Counted from the stretch's first letter, positions 1-8,870 are shown. The stretch is 64,000 bases of DNA from Pseudonocardiales bacterium (GCA_019243635.1 JAFAUB010000049.1:93797-157796), one strand, 5' to 3'. Program-made: numbers and translations. The notes: generated by a model not told the origin, from the letters alone.

Positions 1-74
1 GACCGATCCGCGTCGGCCAGTGGGAGGGACCAGCTGTCCGCGGCAGGAGAACCCCATGTCGCCGAGACGTCACC

Positions 75-1394
75 GTGTGTGACGGCCATCACGGTTACAT
101 GGACCGACAAGCCGGCGATATGGCTGGCGTGAGAAGCGCTCGGCACAGCCACAGGCGACGGTCCAGAGAATTCGGCGACCGTCGTCGAGGACTGCGGTGC
201 TCAATCGGATCGGTTGGGCGCTCGGTTGGTTCCCGTAACGCCCAGATTGTGGCCGGTGCTCTCCTTGTGGCGCTCGGCCTCGTCGTATTCGCCTTTTTTC
301 TCGGTGTCGGTGAGCCGCCGCCGGAACATCGGCTCGTGTGGATCGCGGAAAAGACGACCAGGGCGCCAGCTGGAATCCCGGCCCAGATTCGCGACCGCAT
401 CCAGGACCTAGCCGGTACCGGTGTCGGTACCCTTATTGTTTATGGGGTCGGTAGCCGCTCGGCCCACGTTGCCTCGATGGATCTCGGCGTGACGCGCGAC
501 GGCGCTCCGGAGAGCGACCCGACGCTGCGGAAGGCCGCCATGAGTAAGCGGCTCGACACCGTCGAGGATGCGGTGGCCAACTCGTCCGTCGGCGAATCTG
601 GATTTTCGCTGTTCGCTGCGCTCCAGGCCGCTGCCGATGAGTCCGCCCGCAGCGATGGGCGACTTGAAGTGTGGTTGTCCACCACCGTACTGACAGCCTC
701 AACGGATCCGCTCAAGGTGCCGCAGCTCACCGTGGCCGATCCGCAACGAGCGGCCGAGGAGTTGCTTGCCGGCTCACTCGGTGAACTTGACCTGAGCCGT
801 GTCGACTTGCACACGATCCTGCTGACACCAGCGGGAAAGGATCAGGAGGCGCTCAACCCCGCTTCCGAGGAGTGGCGGAAGGCGTTTGTGGAGCACCTCA
901 TGCGCGGACTCCATGCGCACGTCGCGCCCCTGCTGCACGGTACGTCGACCAAGCCCGCGTGGGCTCACTCCTCGGAGGTTCCTCGGGTCATTCCCTTACC
1001 GGACCCGACACCGAGACTGTTGACCGGTCAACCGGAGTCGGCCCCTTTTCCGGAGATCAGGATCGACACGGTCGCGTTCTTTCCGGACACTGCGACGCTG
1101 CGTAATCCCGCCGCCGCGCTTGCGGCGGTGAAGCGCATCGTTGACGCCTTTATGAGAGGTGGTCGTACCGGTGTGGTCAAGGTGACCGGTTACTGCGCGG
1201 CAGTCGGTGACCAGGCCGGTGCGCGGCGGCTCTCGAGTCAACGTGCTGAGGTGATCTCCGAACTCCTCGAAGGGGTTCCCCGCACCGCGATGAAAATTCA
1301 CGGGCTCGGTTATGACGAGCTTGCCGATCCACAGTCTCCGCCGATTTCGGCCGCCCAGCGAGTGGTCGTTGTCCGTTACTCTCCATCCGACTGA
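75..1394 (+). CDS. Membrane-anchored OmpA-domain protein
   Basis: Up to 439 residues. The N-terminal part is basic, followed by one hydrophobic segment at about residues 57-78, so the protein is probably anchored with most of it outside the cytoplasm. The middle has the look of a von Willebrand/Rossmann-like domain without an obvious metal site. Residues about 335-435 match the OmpA/MotB peptidoglycan-binding fold (VAFFPDTATL start, a helix ending in SSQRAEVISELL, then GLGYDELADP). The start is uncertain: GTG 75 gives the longest frame, ATG 120 is a reasonable alternative. It is followed after 24 bases by a polytopic membrane protein, so the two probably work as a pair. The exact role is unknown. 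Confidence 0.7.
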   Translation: MCDGHHGYMDRQAGDMAGVRSARHSHRRRSREFGDRRRGLRCSIGSVGRSVGSRNAQIVAGALLVALGLVVFAFFLGVGEPPPEHRLVWIAEKTTRAPAGIPAQIRDRIQDLAGTGVGTLIVYGVGSRSAHVASMDLGVTRDGAPESDPTLRKAAMSKRLDTVEDAVANSSVGESGFSLFAALQAAADESARSDGRLEVWLSTTVLTASTDPLKVPQLTVADPQRAAEELLAGSLGELDLSRVDLHTILLTPAGKDQEALNPASEEWRKAFVEHLMRGLHAHVAPLLHGTSTKPAWAHSSEVPRVIPLPDPTPRLLTGQPESAPFPEIRIDTVAFFPDTATLRNPAAALAAVKRIVDAFMRGGRTGVVKVTGYCAAVGDQAGARRLSSQRAEVISELLEGVPRTAMKIHGLGYDELADPQSPPISAAQRVVVVRYSPSD

Positions 1395-1418
1395 GCCTGT
1401 ACTGACTGGAGTCACCTG

Positions 1419-3413
1419 ATGAATTTCTTCTCGCGGTCCAACCGGGGCGATGGAGCAGCCCCACCGCAGTCCACGCGGAAGCAGTTGCCGTCGCGGGCCC
1501 TGGATGAGTGGAAGCTCTCCGAGCAGGCTAAGCTTGTGCGGGGTCAGGTCGACCCCGACGTGTTCGCGACGGCGGCGGCCATCCACAACGGTGTGATTGA
1601 TCCGGGTACCGGTCAGCCGTGGGGTGGTCACCCTATCGAGGTGCTGTTCGTGAACTCCTGTGCGGCCATGGTCAGCGAGTGTCAGAACTGGACGCGCGAG
1701 CAGTGCCGTCCGCACGACGACTGCTCTCTGCAGCGCACCACCGAGGCGCTGAAGGTGGTTGCGGTCGCCAAAGACGCGATGCAAGACATGCAGAAGGCAC
1801 GTGAGGAGAACGTCAAGGACCTCCTCGGTGGTGTGAGCCCGATACGGGACGTCATCTCGAAACACAAGTCCGACCTGGTGCTTGCTGCGGATCGAGAGCG
1901 TGACGGGGACAATCGGCACCTTGACAAGCCGGTGGCGCACGCCTGGATCGTCGTGGTGGCCAGCGTTTTCGCGGTGTTGGACCTGGTGCTGCTGTGGCGG
2001 CCGGTATTTCAGTTGGCTGCGGTGGACTCGGCCAGGATGCTGGGCAAGTGGATTGCCGCCTTCGCCCTCACCGCCGCCACCACGCTGTCCATTGAGATGA
2101 CCGTGCGGCACTACCGGCGGCAGGAGCGGCAAAGCACGGACCGGCGGGATGCCGTGCGGGACCGCAACCGCGCGGTACACCGGGTAGCAAGCGGCAACCT
2201 CACGGTGATCATCGAACAGGCGCCGGATCTGAAACAGATCGACACCGCGGACGGCAAGTTGCGGTCTGCCGGTGCGCTGCTAGTCGGCGCGGCGGCGTTG
2301 ACGGCCGTCATCGGTGCGGCCCGGGTGGCTTATCTGGCCAGGGGCAGCGGGCTGTCGATCCTGGAGTCCGCCCTTTTCGCGGTGGTTGCGGCGCTGTTCC
2401 TCGGCGGCCTCGTGGTGCTGATGGGCTTACTCTCCTGCCGGGGTAACCGGCTGGGGGACCGGCTTCGTTTCGGAACCGAGGTCGTCAAGGGCATTGAGCA
2501 GCGTGACCGGGAGAGCTGGGAGGTAGTCGCCGAGGATCGTGAGGAAGCTCGGCGGTTGCTGGTGTCCGCTGACGACGCAGCCGCCCAGGCTGCTGATACG
2601 CGTGCATGGGTGGTTGAGGGATACCAGCAATCAATGCTGCTGTCCTGCGGTTGGTGTGGCCTCGACATCTCGGTCCTCCGGCGCGTGGATTTCGGTGCCG
2701 GGTCACGGCCGCTCCTCGGGGAGGCCGCAGGCAAGAATAAGGAGGTGGTGGCCCTGTTGACGGTCATCGACGAGTGGCTGGCGGAGCCGCGAGGGGCTGT
2801 CGAACGGCTTCGCCAGCAGGAGACCGTCCCGGCGCTGCCGGCGGCGCCGGGACACGCTTCGGCCCTGATGGGCACAGTTCCACCACCGGAGGAAGGCCAG
2901 CCCAGCACGGTCAGGTCTCTCGACTCCCCGCTGCCGGAGGAACCACGAATGTCTCGTCGGCTGATGACGTTCGCTGTGGCGACGGCGGTCGCTACCGCAG
3001 TTCTGGTGGCTGTTCTGACGTCACCTCCGGAGGACGATGGTCACGTTCAGGTGACCGGTTCTGCAACGTGGTCCTGGTGCGCCGGGGCGCAGACGGCGCC
3101 GGACGCGAGATCGATCAGGTGTAGTTGTCCTGATCAGGGAGCCACCTGCACGAGATCGGCGCGCACCGCCAGCAGCCCCCGCACCACCAGCGCGGTGACC
3201 AGCCCCTCCAGGACCGCGACCACCGCATACACCCCGAAGGTCGAGAACGCGACGGTGCGCAACGGGATCCCGGCAGCTCCGCCTACCGCGTACTCCGCGG
3301 TGAACAGCGCCGCCGCGGCGAGCACCGACACCGCGGCGGCGACTCCGGCGGCCACCGCCGTGCCGGTCGAGCACCGGGGCAGCAGCCGACGCAGCCCGAG
3401 CAGCACCGGGTAA
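1419..3413 (+). CDS. Polytopic membrane protein with abnormal 3' end
   Basis: ATG 1419 follows the OmpA-domain gene by 24 bases. About five hydrophobic segments are visible, near residues 170-195, 205-228, 285-308, 315-340 and 512-532, with a charged cytoplasmic-like stretch between 230 and 280 and cysteine-containing patches (SECQNWTREQC near 90, SCGWCG near 410). I do not recognise the family. From about residue 572 the frame runs antisense through cbiM and its composition becomes Ser/Thr/Ala-rich and unprotein-like, so the natural stop has probably been lost by a frameshift or a rearrangement near 3050-3130. A neighbouring frame stops at 3124. Its pairing with an OmpA-domain protein recalls MotA/MotB or ZorA/ZorB arrangements, but no sequence motif proves that. 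Confidence 0.55.
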   Translation: MNFFSRSNRGDGAAPPQSTRKQLPSRALDEWKLSEQAKLVRGQVDPDVFATAAAIHNGVIDPGTGQPWGGHPIEVLFVNSCAAMVSECQNWTREQCRPHDDCSLQRTTEALKVVAVAKDAMQDMQKAREENVKDLLGGVSPIRDVISKHKSDLVLAADRERDGDNRHLDKPVAHAWIVVVASVFAVLDLVLLWRPVFQLAAVDSARMLGKWIAAFALTAATTLSIEMTVRHYRRQERQSTDRRDAVRDRNRAVHRVASGNLTVIIEQAPDLKQIDTADGKLRSAGALLVGAAALTAVIGAARVAYLARGSGLSILESALFAVVAALFLGGLVVLMGLLSCRGNRLGDRLRFGTEVVKGIEQRDRESWEVVAEDREEARRLLVSADDAAAQAADTRAWVVEGYQQSMLLSCGWCGLDISVLRRVDFGAGSRPLLGEAAGKNKEVVALLTVIDEWLAEPRGAVERLRQQETVPALPAAPGHASALMGTVPPPEEGQPSTVRSLDSPLPEEPRMSRRLMTFAVATAVATAVLVAVLTSPPEDDGHVQVTGSATWSWCAGAQTAPDARSIRCSCPDQGATCTRSARTASSPRTTSAVTSPSRTATTAYTPKVENATVRNGIPAAPPTAYSAVNSAAAASTDTAAATPAATAVPVEHRGSSRRSPSSTG

Positions 3414-3775
3414 CCGACCACAGCCGGCACCAGAGCCAGGTTCACCACGTTGACCCCGAGCGTGGACAGCCCGCCATCACCCAGGAACAACGCTTGCACC
3501 ACGGTGACCACGGTGACCACCACCGGGCCCAGCCACGGCCCGAGCAGCGCCACGGCCAGGGTGCCGCCGAGCAGGTGCCCCTCGGTGCCTACCGCAACGG
3601 GGATGATCGGGGCACCCAGGACCAGGAAGAACGCCGCAGCGAGCCCGGCGAGCGGCAGCTGCCGCTCGCTGAGGTCGAGGCCCGCGCGTCGCAGGCACAC
3701 CCCCAGCCCGGCAACGGCCACCGCGGCACCGGTGACCGCGACCGCCGGCGAGACGAAACCGTCAGGGATGTGCAC
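3134..3775 (-). CDS. cbiM: CbiM-type energy-coupling factor substrate component
   Basis: The protein opens with MHIPDGF, the hallmark N-terminus of CbiM/NikM proteins, in which the N-terminal amine and His2 help bind cobalt or nickel. It is 213 residues long with about six hydrophobic helices, as expected for the integral membrane S-component of an ECF metal transporter. The usual partners (CbiN or a PDGLE protein, CbiQ and the ATPase CbiO) should follow downstream on the same strand, but the gene ends at 3134 against the convergent membrane-protein gene and none of them is in the window. Either the partners are elsewhere or the operon was cut. I see no convincing cobalamin riboswitch upstream. 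Confidence 0.85.
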   Translation of the reverse strand: MHIPDGFVSPAVAVTGAAVAVAGLGVCLRRAGLDLSERQLPLAGLAAAFFLVLGAPIIPVAVGTEGHLLGGTLAVALLGPWLGPVVVTVVTVVQALFLGDGGLSTLGVNVVNLALVPAVVGYPVLLGLRRLLPRCSTGTAVAAGVAAAVSVLAAAALFTAEYAVGGAAGIPLRTVAFSTFGVYAVVAVLEGLVTALVVRGLLAVRADLVQVAP

Positions 3776-3928
3776 AGCTCACCTCACCTCGCCCTGACCG
3801 CACACTCGACGACACCCCCACCGCAGCCCACAGCGACTGTCGCTCCACCACATTCGCCGCACGCTAGCGACCCCCTTCCCCCCCTCGCAACCCACCCGCC
3901 GCCACCGACGCCAGCCGGTGCCGGTGCC

Positions 3929-3986
3929 GATATGGAGACTTATCGGGCCGAACCGCTCCCCATTTGCCCCGATATGTCTCCATGTC
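3929..3986. repeat. Imperfect inverted repeat at a gene end
   Basis: Two 20-base arms (3929-3948 and 3967-3986) are inverted copies with two internal mismatches, separated by 18 bases. The element covers the last codons and stop of the minus-strand pseudogene. It could be a terminator hairpin or a small dispersed palindrome; there is no T-tract. Confidence 0.55.
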
Positions 3987-4841
3987 GGGTTTCGGCGACG
4001 CTTCCGGTGAGTAGCCAGAGGGGGCCTCGGGGGGTGTCGCGGACTTCGATTCCGGCTGTGGTGAGGCGGTCGCGCAGGGTATCGGCGAGTGTCCAGGAGC
4101 CCTGTTCGCGGGCGTGCTCCCGGAGCTCGAGGAGGGCCTCGACGAAGGGCGCGAGGGTCTGGCGCGGATCCCGCGCGCCGAGCTCGGCGAGCTCGGCCAG
4201 TCGCGTCACCATCCGGCGCAGCGTGGCGCGGGGCCCCTCGGTGCCGTCCATCTCCTCGGTGTCGGCCGACCGGTCGACGATCGCCTGCTCCAGCTCGAGG
4301 ACGGCCGTGACCGCCGCGTTCACGTCACGGGACCCCAGTCCGGTGTTGAAGACGTCCGCCAGCCGTTGCGCCTCCGCGCTCAGCGATGGTGGCGCCTGCG
4401 GTGTCTCAGCGGCGCGGTGCTGCGCGGGTGACGGGCCGGGAGCCGGCTCGTCACCCGCCGCGATCGCCCGAAGCTCATCGATCGGCACTGTGGTGCCGGG
4501 CGTGAACAGCGTGCTCGCCCCCTGCCTGCGGACCGTGAGCGCGCCTCGGCCCAGGACCGTCACGGTGTCCGCGTCGAGGTCGAGCACGGCGGCGGTGTGC
4601 TCGTCCACCCCGAGGTACGCCACGACGCGACGTCGAGGGGAATTCGAAGGTTTCGAAAGTAGCCGACGGTGCGCCGTGAGATCTCCGGGGCGTTCTCCTG
4701 GAAACCGTAGGGGCTGTCGAGGAGTACCGCACTGACGGGTGTAGCGCCGAGGCGCTCCACGAGCAGGCGATGCACCCGCGCCATCGTCGGGGCGGTCTCT
4801 CCGGACCCCATGATGACGAGCAGCCGCGGCCGGGGCGTCAC
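3940..4841 (-). pseudogene. Cyanophycinase-like (S51-type) protein, internal deletion and frameshift
   Basis: Two frames together resemble one known actinobacterial protein type. The first (ATG 4841) starts MTPRPRLLVIMGSGETAPTM and continues through LLDSPYGFQENAPEIS to YFR, near base 4650. The other resumes at LGVDEHTAAVLDLDADTV and runs to the stop at 3940. Intact relatives, as I remember them, carry roughly 140 further residues between these points, including the catalytic Ser region of the S51-like fold. Those are absent, and the join lies at a short palindromic stretch with two TTCGAA hexamers (about 4642-4656). The C-terminal part contains a segment like the C-terminal helical domain of cysteinyl-tRNA synthetase (RDRLTTAGIEVRDTPRGPLW). 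The product cannot be functional as a hydrolase. Confidence 0.75.
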
Positions 4842-4875
4842 GAAAGGACATCACCCCTTCGCTCACGCTCCACGC

Positions 4876-5367
4876 TCAGGAGCCGACGAGCTGACCTGCC
4901 ACATCAGGAGTGTGGGTTACCACAGCGTGCCACAGCCGCGGGTACGCGTCGGTAGCCGCCAGCACGGCCGGGGTGGTGCGCGCCACCAGCGACAGGTGTC
5001 GCAGCGCGTGGGCCAGGACGTGCTCGAGGGTGACCGCGGCGGGGGTTGGAGCCGCCGCGTCCTCGGCGCAGAGGATGCGGGCGTCGGCGGGGACGGCGGA
5101 CACGGTCCCCTCGGCGGGGTCCGGGTCTGGCGCGACCACGTAGGTGAGGATCAGCCCACCGGGGGTAGGCCGCCATGATGTCGAGTGCACGACTGTCGCG
5201 GCGGGTACCTGGTCGTCCAGGCCCGCGAGCTCGCGGGCCCGCGCGTCGGGTCGGCATCCTGCCGGCAGGTCGCCGTAGGCCACCCGCCAGCTCAGCCGAT
5301 CGTCTTCCGAGATCGACAGTAGTATCACCTCAACCTGGACCTGGTGCAAGTGCACGTGAGCCCCCAT
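4876..5367 (-). CDS. Conserved-looking hypothetical protein
   Basis: A 163-residue soluble protein with normal actinobacterial composition. It has no signal peptide, membrane segment or motif that I recognise; there is a hydrophobic strand near the middle (GLILTYVVAPDP) and a histidine-containing helix (EHVLAHALRHLSLV). ATG 5367 follows a purine-rich AGGAGG-like stretch (bases 5371-5378 on the plus strand are its complement), which supports this start. It lies just upstream of the deleted cyanophycinase-like gene on the same strand and might once have shared its transcript. Confidence 0.6.
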   Translation of the reverse strand: MGAHVHLHQVQVEVILLSISEDDRLSWRVAYGDLPAGCRPDARARELAGLDDQVPAATVVHSTSWRPTPGGLILTYVVAPDPDPAEGTVSAVPADARILCAEDAAAPTPAAVTLEHVLAHALRHLSLVARTTPAVLAATDAYPRLWHAVVTHTPDVAGQLVGS

Positions 5368-5511
5368 AGCTGCCTCCTCCTCGCAGTTGCGATAGTAAGG
5401 CAGAGGTCTGCGGACACTATCCGGATCACCTGTTCGGTTGGGTGCCGTGCGTTAGGCTCGCCTCATCGGGTCCTGAGCTGACCTGGAAGAGGGGAGCCCG
5501 ACATCCCGCCG

Positions 5512-6465
5512 TTGAGCTGGCACACCGCTGTGACGACCTGGACGTCGGCTCCGATCGTCGACGTGCCGGCCGTGGTCGCGGTGGCCGGTTACCTGATCGC
5601 CGTGCGCCGCCGGGCCCGGACGACCGGGCCGGGCTGGCCGCCGCGCGCCACGGCGTCCTGGCTGGCGGGTGTGGTGGTGCTGCTCCTCGCGGCGCACAGC
5701 GGCATCGAGGTGTACGGGCACGCGCTGCTGTGGGTGCACATGATCCAGCATCTGTTGCTGATCATGGTCGTGCCGGTGTTGCTGATCTGGGGTCAACCGA
5801 TCCGCCTCGGGTGGTGCCGGGCCCCCGGCGGTCGCCTGGCACGGTGGCTGACCTTTCCGGTACTGACGCTGGGCTTGTACACCGGGGTACTGGTGGTCAC
5901 GCACCTCACCGGTTTCCCGGAGCTGATGGCGACCCAGCCCTGGGCGCACCACCTCGAGCAGGTGCTGTACCTGCTCAGCGGTTACCTGTTGTTCCTGCCG
6001 TTGGTCGGCTCGGAGGCCAGCCCGTGGCCCATCCCGCATATCGTCCGGTTCGCGCTGCTCGGACTGGCGATGGGAGCGGACACGTTGGTGGGCGTGGCGC
6101 TGATGCTCACCGGGCGACCGCTGGCCCCCAGTACAGCACTGATGCGGCCGGGTTGGGGACCGTCCCTGCTCGGTGACCAGAGCTTGTCCGGAGCGATCAT
6201 GTGGGTCGGCGGTGACGTCCTGATGATGCTGCTGATGCTCGCGGTCGTCGCCCAGTGGAGCGCTGCCGGGTCCCAAGCCCGACTCGGCGACTGGCTGGAG
6301 TCGGCCCGCCGCCAGTCACTGGCCCGCATCGGGTCCGCCCCCGACGCTGACCGCACGACCGTCGGAACCAGCACCGACGTCGACGAGGACGAAGCCGCCC
6401 GCCAGGCCTACAACCGCATGCTGGCCGCCTTACATCATCGCTCGCCCCCCGCCGATACGTCGTGA
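5512..6465 (+). CDS. CtaG-family cytochrome c oxidase assembly membrane protein
   Basis: The 317-residue product has about seven hydrophobic helices and matches the caa3_CtaG family, which supports copper delivery and assembly of heme-copper oxidases in Gram-positive bacteria. Family-like features include the histidine-bearing helices HSGIEVYGHALLWVHMIQHLLL (about residues 63-84, the likely metal-binding region), a PxLLIWGQPIRL segment and a late helix starting MWVGGDVLMML. The start is a TTG at 5512, preceded by a GA-rich stretch (GGAAGAGGGGAG near 5484-5495). The C-terminal 60 residues are polar and probably cytoplasmic. It stands alone on the plus strand, with no oxidase genes nearby. Confidence 0.85.
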   Translation: MSWHTAVTTWTSAPIVDVPAVVAVAGYLIAVRRRARTTGPGWPPRATASWLAGVVVLLLAAHSGIEVYGHALLWVHMIQHLLLIMVVPVLLIWGQPIRLGWCRAPGGRLARWLTFPVLTLGLYTGVLVVTHLTGFPELMATQPWAHHLEQVLYLLSGYLLFLPLVGSEASPWPIPHIVRFALLGLAMGADTLVGVALMLTGRPLAPSTALMRPGWGPSLLGDQSLSGAIMWVGGDVLMMLLMLAVVAQWSAAGSQARLGDWLESARRQSLARIGSAPDADRTTVGTSTDVDEDEAARQAYNRMLAALHHRSPPADTS

Positions 6466-6517
6466 ACGGACCGTCGCCTTCGTACGGGGACCACGAACCG
6501 CCACGGGCTGGGCGGGT

Positions 6518-7048
6518 CTACCAGAGGTCGCCGTCGCGCCAGTCGCAGGTGAGCTCGCCGGACAGATCCAGCGGGACCGCCAGTGGGAGGACGTGGATAC
6601 AACCGTCTTCCGCTGCGGTGCGCGCGATGCCGACCGGGGTGAGCGCCGAGGTCGGCCCCCGCCACAGCCTCCAGCCGCGCGCCGCGTAGAACTTCGCGGC
6701 CTCATCGCTGGTGCCCAGCGCGCCCAGGTCGTACGCGCCGCGCACCACTCGCTCCAGCGCTTCCATCATGGCCGCCCCGTGCCCCCGCTTGCGGCGATCC
6801 GCGCGCACCCCGACGCCTTCGACATAGCCGGTACGCAGCGCCCGCCCGCCGTGCAGCAGCCGCCGCTGGATCACAGACGCGTGCCCGATCAGCTCGGCCT
6901 CCTCCCACACCAGGGCGTGAACTCCGCCTAGAGCGTGCTCCCAGTCGTGGTCGGTCATGTCCTCGAAGACCTCATCGAGGAGGGCCCGGGCCGCCTCGCG
7001 GGTAGCGGTGTCCAGCTCAGCGGTATGGGCGATACGCACCTCGGTCAT
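6518..7048 (-). CDS. Aminoglycoside 2'-N-acetyltransferase family (AAC(2')-like, GNAT)
   Basis: The frame is open upstream, but the family start is the ATG at 7046-7048 (MTEVRIAHTAELDT), giving 176 residues, the length of mycobacterial AAC(2')-I. Shared landmarks are TDHDWEHALGGVHAL, the acetyl-CoA loop region YVEGVGVRADRRKRGHG, LGALGTSDEAAKFYAARGW, RGPTSALTP and the terminal LTCDWRDGDLW. The enzyme would acetylate the 2'-amino group of aminoglycosides; in mycobacteria such genes are intrinsic and may have another natural substrate. It is isolated from any mobile element, apart from a DUF222-type remnant directly upstream. Confidence 0.85.
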   Translation of the reverse strand: MTEVRIAHTAELDTATREAARALLDEVFEDMTDHDWEHALGGVHALVWEEAELIGHASVIQRRLLHGGRALRTGYVEGVGVRADRRKRGHGAAMMEALERVVRGAYDLGALGTSDEAAKFYAARGWRLWRGPTSALTPVGIARTAAEDGCIHVLPLAVPLDLSGELTCDWRDGDLW

Positions 7049-7440
7049 AGCGCCATCATCGCAGCGGCGCCCACCCGGTGAACGTTCGTGATCACCGAAC
7101 ACGTCCCTGGTCAGCCAACGGGCAAGGACCGACAGAATGACCCGATCGGCCAGTTCGTCGGCACCCACCTCGGGGCGAACGGCGAACGGAGGCAGGCCCA
7201 TGACTGAAGGCGCGACCGCGGGCGCGTCCCGCGGGATGAGCGGCAACCCGGCGGTTCCAGCAGCGTCGGCGGCAGCACCTCGCCGTTCAGCGCGCGGCGG
7301 GCGGCGAGCTGGGTGGCGTGCGTGAGGCGGGTGCCGGCCTCGGTGGCCGACAGGTGCAGTATCCCGGCGAGCAGCCGCTTCGTGGTGCCGAACCCGGCGC
7401 TGGCCGCGACATTGCGTGAGTCCAGCCGCGTCTGCATCAC
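7049..7440 (-). pseudogene. Remnant of a DUF222/13E12-type (HNH-associated) gene
   Basis: The minus strand from 7440 encodes a segment typical of DUF222 proteins (LDSRNVAASAGFGTTKRLLA, then LSATEAGTRLTHATQLAARR and a GEVLPPTL motif). After about base 7255 the similarity stops and the frame is lost; another frame carries a short coding-like stretch (EVGADELADRVILSVLARWL) down to the acetyltransferase start. The N-terminus and the HNH nuclease end are missing. These repeated-family genes often decay in actinobacteria. Confidence 0.6.
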
Positions 7441-7599
7441 GTCACCATTGTCGCCCCCACCCCTGACAATTCCGGGGGTTCACGCCCGAGGCCGGACAAG
7501 AGGACTCACGCGATCCGGCGGTCGGTCGACAAGGGGCGGCGAACGGGACGGGCGTGAGAGGAAGACTCGCGGGCGCTACGCTGCCGAAGTGGGTGCAGC

Positions 7600-7803
7600 A
7601 TGATCGATCAGCGGTACAGTATGGCGGCCAGGTGCCCCCGCTGTGATCACCGGGCTATCCTGACCCTGGCTACGGCCAACCGCCTGGTGTCCGCGTCCAG
7701 GCATCTGCTGGAGTGTTTCCGGTGCCCGGACGAACACGGCTGGCACGTGCGGTATCCGGGCGTTGAAGGTGGCGGCAGGGCGCACCGGCGCGGGCGGCGC
7801 TAG
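7600..7803 (+). CDS. Small zinc-ribbon protein
   Basis: A 67-residue protein with two CxxC knuckles: CPRC at residues 12-15 and CFRC at 39-42, spaced as in a small zinc ribbon, followed by a conserved-looking HGWHVRYPG tail. ATG 7600 has little Shine-Dalgarno support. It ends convergently with glpX, overlapping by four bases. Partner and role unknown. Confidence 0.5.
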   Translation: MIDQRYSMAARCPRCDHRAILTLATANRLVSASRHLLECFRCPDEHGWHVRYPGVEGGGRAHRRGRR

Positions 7804-8870
7804 GTGCTGCTCTCCGAGCGGCCGCCCCCGGAGTGATGGCGGTAGTCCACGGTGCTGTAGCGCTCCAGTCGGTCGAGGTGGTGGGTGCTGCGGACCTGCC
7901 GGACGGTGCCGCTGCGTGAGCGCATCACCAGTGACTCGGTGATGGCGCGGTCTCGTCCGTAGCGCACTCCGTGCAGCAGCTCGCCGTCGGTGATCCCGGT
8001 CATGACGAAGAACGCGTCCTCGCCGCTGACCAGGTCCTCGACCGTGAGCACCGCGTCCAGGTCGAGGCCGGCTTCGTCGGCTCGCCGTCTCTCCTCGTCG
8101 CTGCGGGGGTGCAGCCTGCCCTGCAGCACGCCGCCGAGGCACTGAATCGCGCAGGCGGTGATCACGCCCTCCGGGGTACCGCCGATCCCGAGCAGCAGGT
8201 CGACGCCCGAGTCGGCGGTCGCGGCCATCACCGCCGCGGCGACGTCGCCGTCGGTGATGAACTTGATCCGCGCCCCGGCACGGATCACCCGACGAGCCAG
8301 CTCGTCATGCCGTGGCCGCTCGAGCATGCAGACCGTGATGTCCTCCGGCGCGCACCCCTTGGCGCGGGCCAAGGCGGCGATGTTCTCCTCCGGGGACTGC
8401 CGGATGTCGACGACACCGACGGCGTCCGGGCCGGCGACGAGCTTGTCCATGTAGAACACGGCGGACGGGTCGTACATGGCCCCTCGGGGCGCGACCGCGA
8501 GTACCGATACCGCGTTGCCCATGCCCTTAGAGGTGAGCGTGGTGCCATCGACCGGGTCGACGGCGACGTCGCACGGCGTCCCGGTTCCGGAGCCGACCCG
8601 CTCGCCGTTGTAGAGCATCGGGGCCTCGTCCTTCTCGCCCTCACCGATGACGACGACGCCGTCCATCGTGACGGTGCCCATCATCGCCCGCATCGCCGCC
8701 ACGGCGGCGGCGTCGGCACCGTCCTTGTCCCGGCGGCCGACCCAGCGGCCGGCCGCCATCGCGGCGGCCTCGGTGACCCGAAGCAGGTCCAGCGCCAGGT
8801 TGCGGTCCGGTTGGGGCCGCGTGGTGGGGGCTGCCTGTGGTACGCCTGATGCAGCGGTCGCCTGAGCCAT
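7800..8870 (-). CDS. glpX: Class II fructose-1,6-bisphosphatase
   Basis: The 356-residue protein fits GlpX, the gluconeogenic enzyme that hydrolyses fructose 1,6-bisphosphate to fructose 6-phosphate and the main FBPase of many actinobacteria. Visible landmarks are the metal site in [17 protein letters not shown], the DPVDGTT motif, the [12 protein letters not shown] loop and the C-terminal [13 protein letters not shown] segment. It is divergent from the gluconokinase gene, which places two sugar-phosphate enzymes back to back over a short promoter region (8871-8953). Confidence 0.93.
   Translation of the reverse strand: MAQATAASGVPQAAPTTRPQPDRNLALDLLRVTEAAAMAAGRWVGRRDKDGADAAAVAAMRAMMGTVTMDGVVVIGEGEKDEAPMLYNGERVGSGTGTPCDVAVDPVDGTTLTSKGMGNAVSVLAVAPRGAMYDPSAVFYMDKLVAGPDAVGVVDIRQSPEENIAALARAKGCAPEDITVCMLERPRHDELARRVIRAGARIKFITDGDVAAAVMAATADSGVDLLLGIGGTPEGVITACAIQCLGGVLQGRLHPRSDEERRRADEAGLDLDAVLTVEDLVSGEDAFFVMTGITDGELLHGVRYGRDRAITESLVMRSRSGTVRQVRSTHHLDRLERYSTVDYRHHSGGGRSESST

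Noticed and set aside
996..2180. Minus-strand frame of 394 codons opposite the OmpA-domain pair
   Set aside because: Histidine/arginine-rich low-complexity composition and complete overlap with better plus-strand genes.
3776..3928. Possible cobalamin riboswitch upstream of cbiM
   Set aside because: No B12-box-like sequence could be found on the minus strand.
3494..4735. Long plus-strand frame (413 codons) across cbiM and the cyanophycinase-like pseudogene
   Set aside because: It is antisense to both genes, rich in Arg, Ser and Pro, with no domain; a typical shadow in high-GC DNA.
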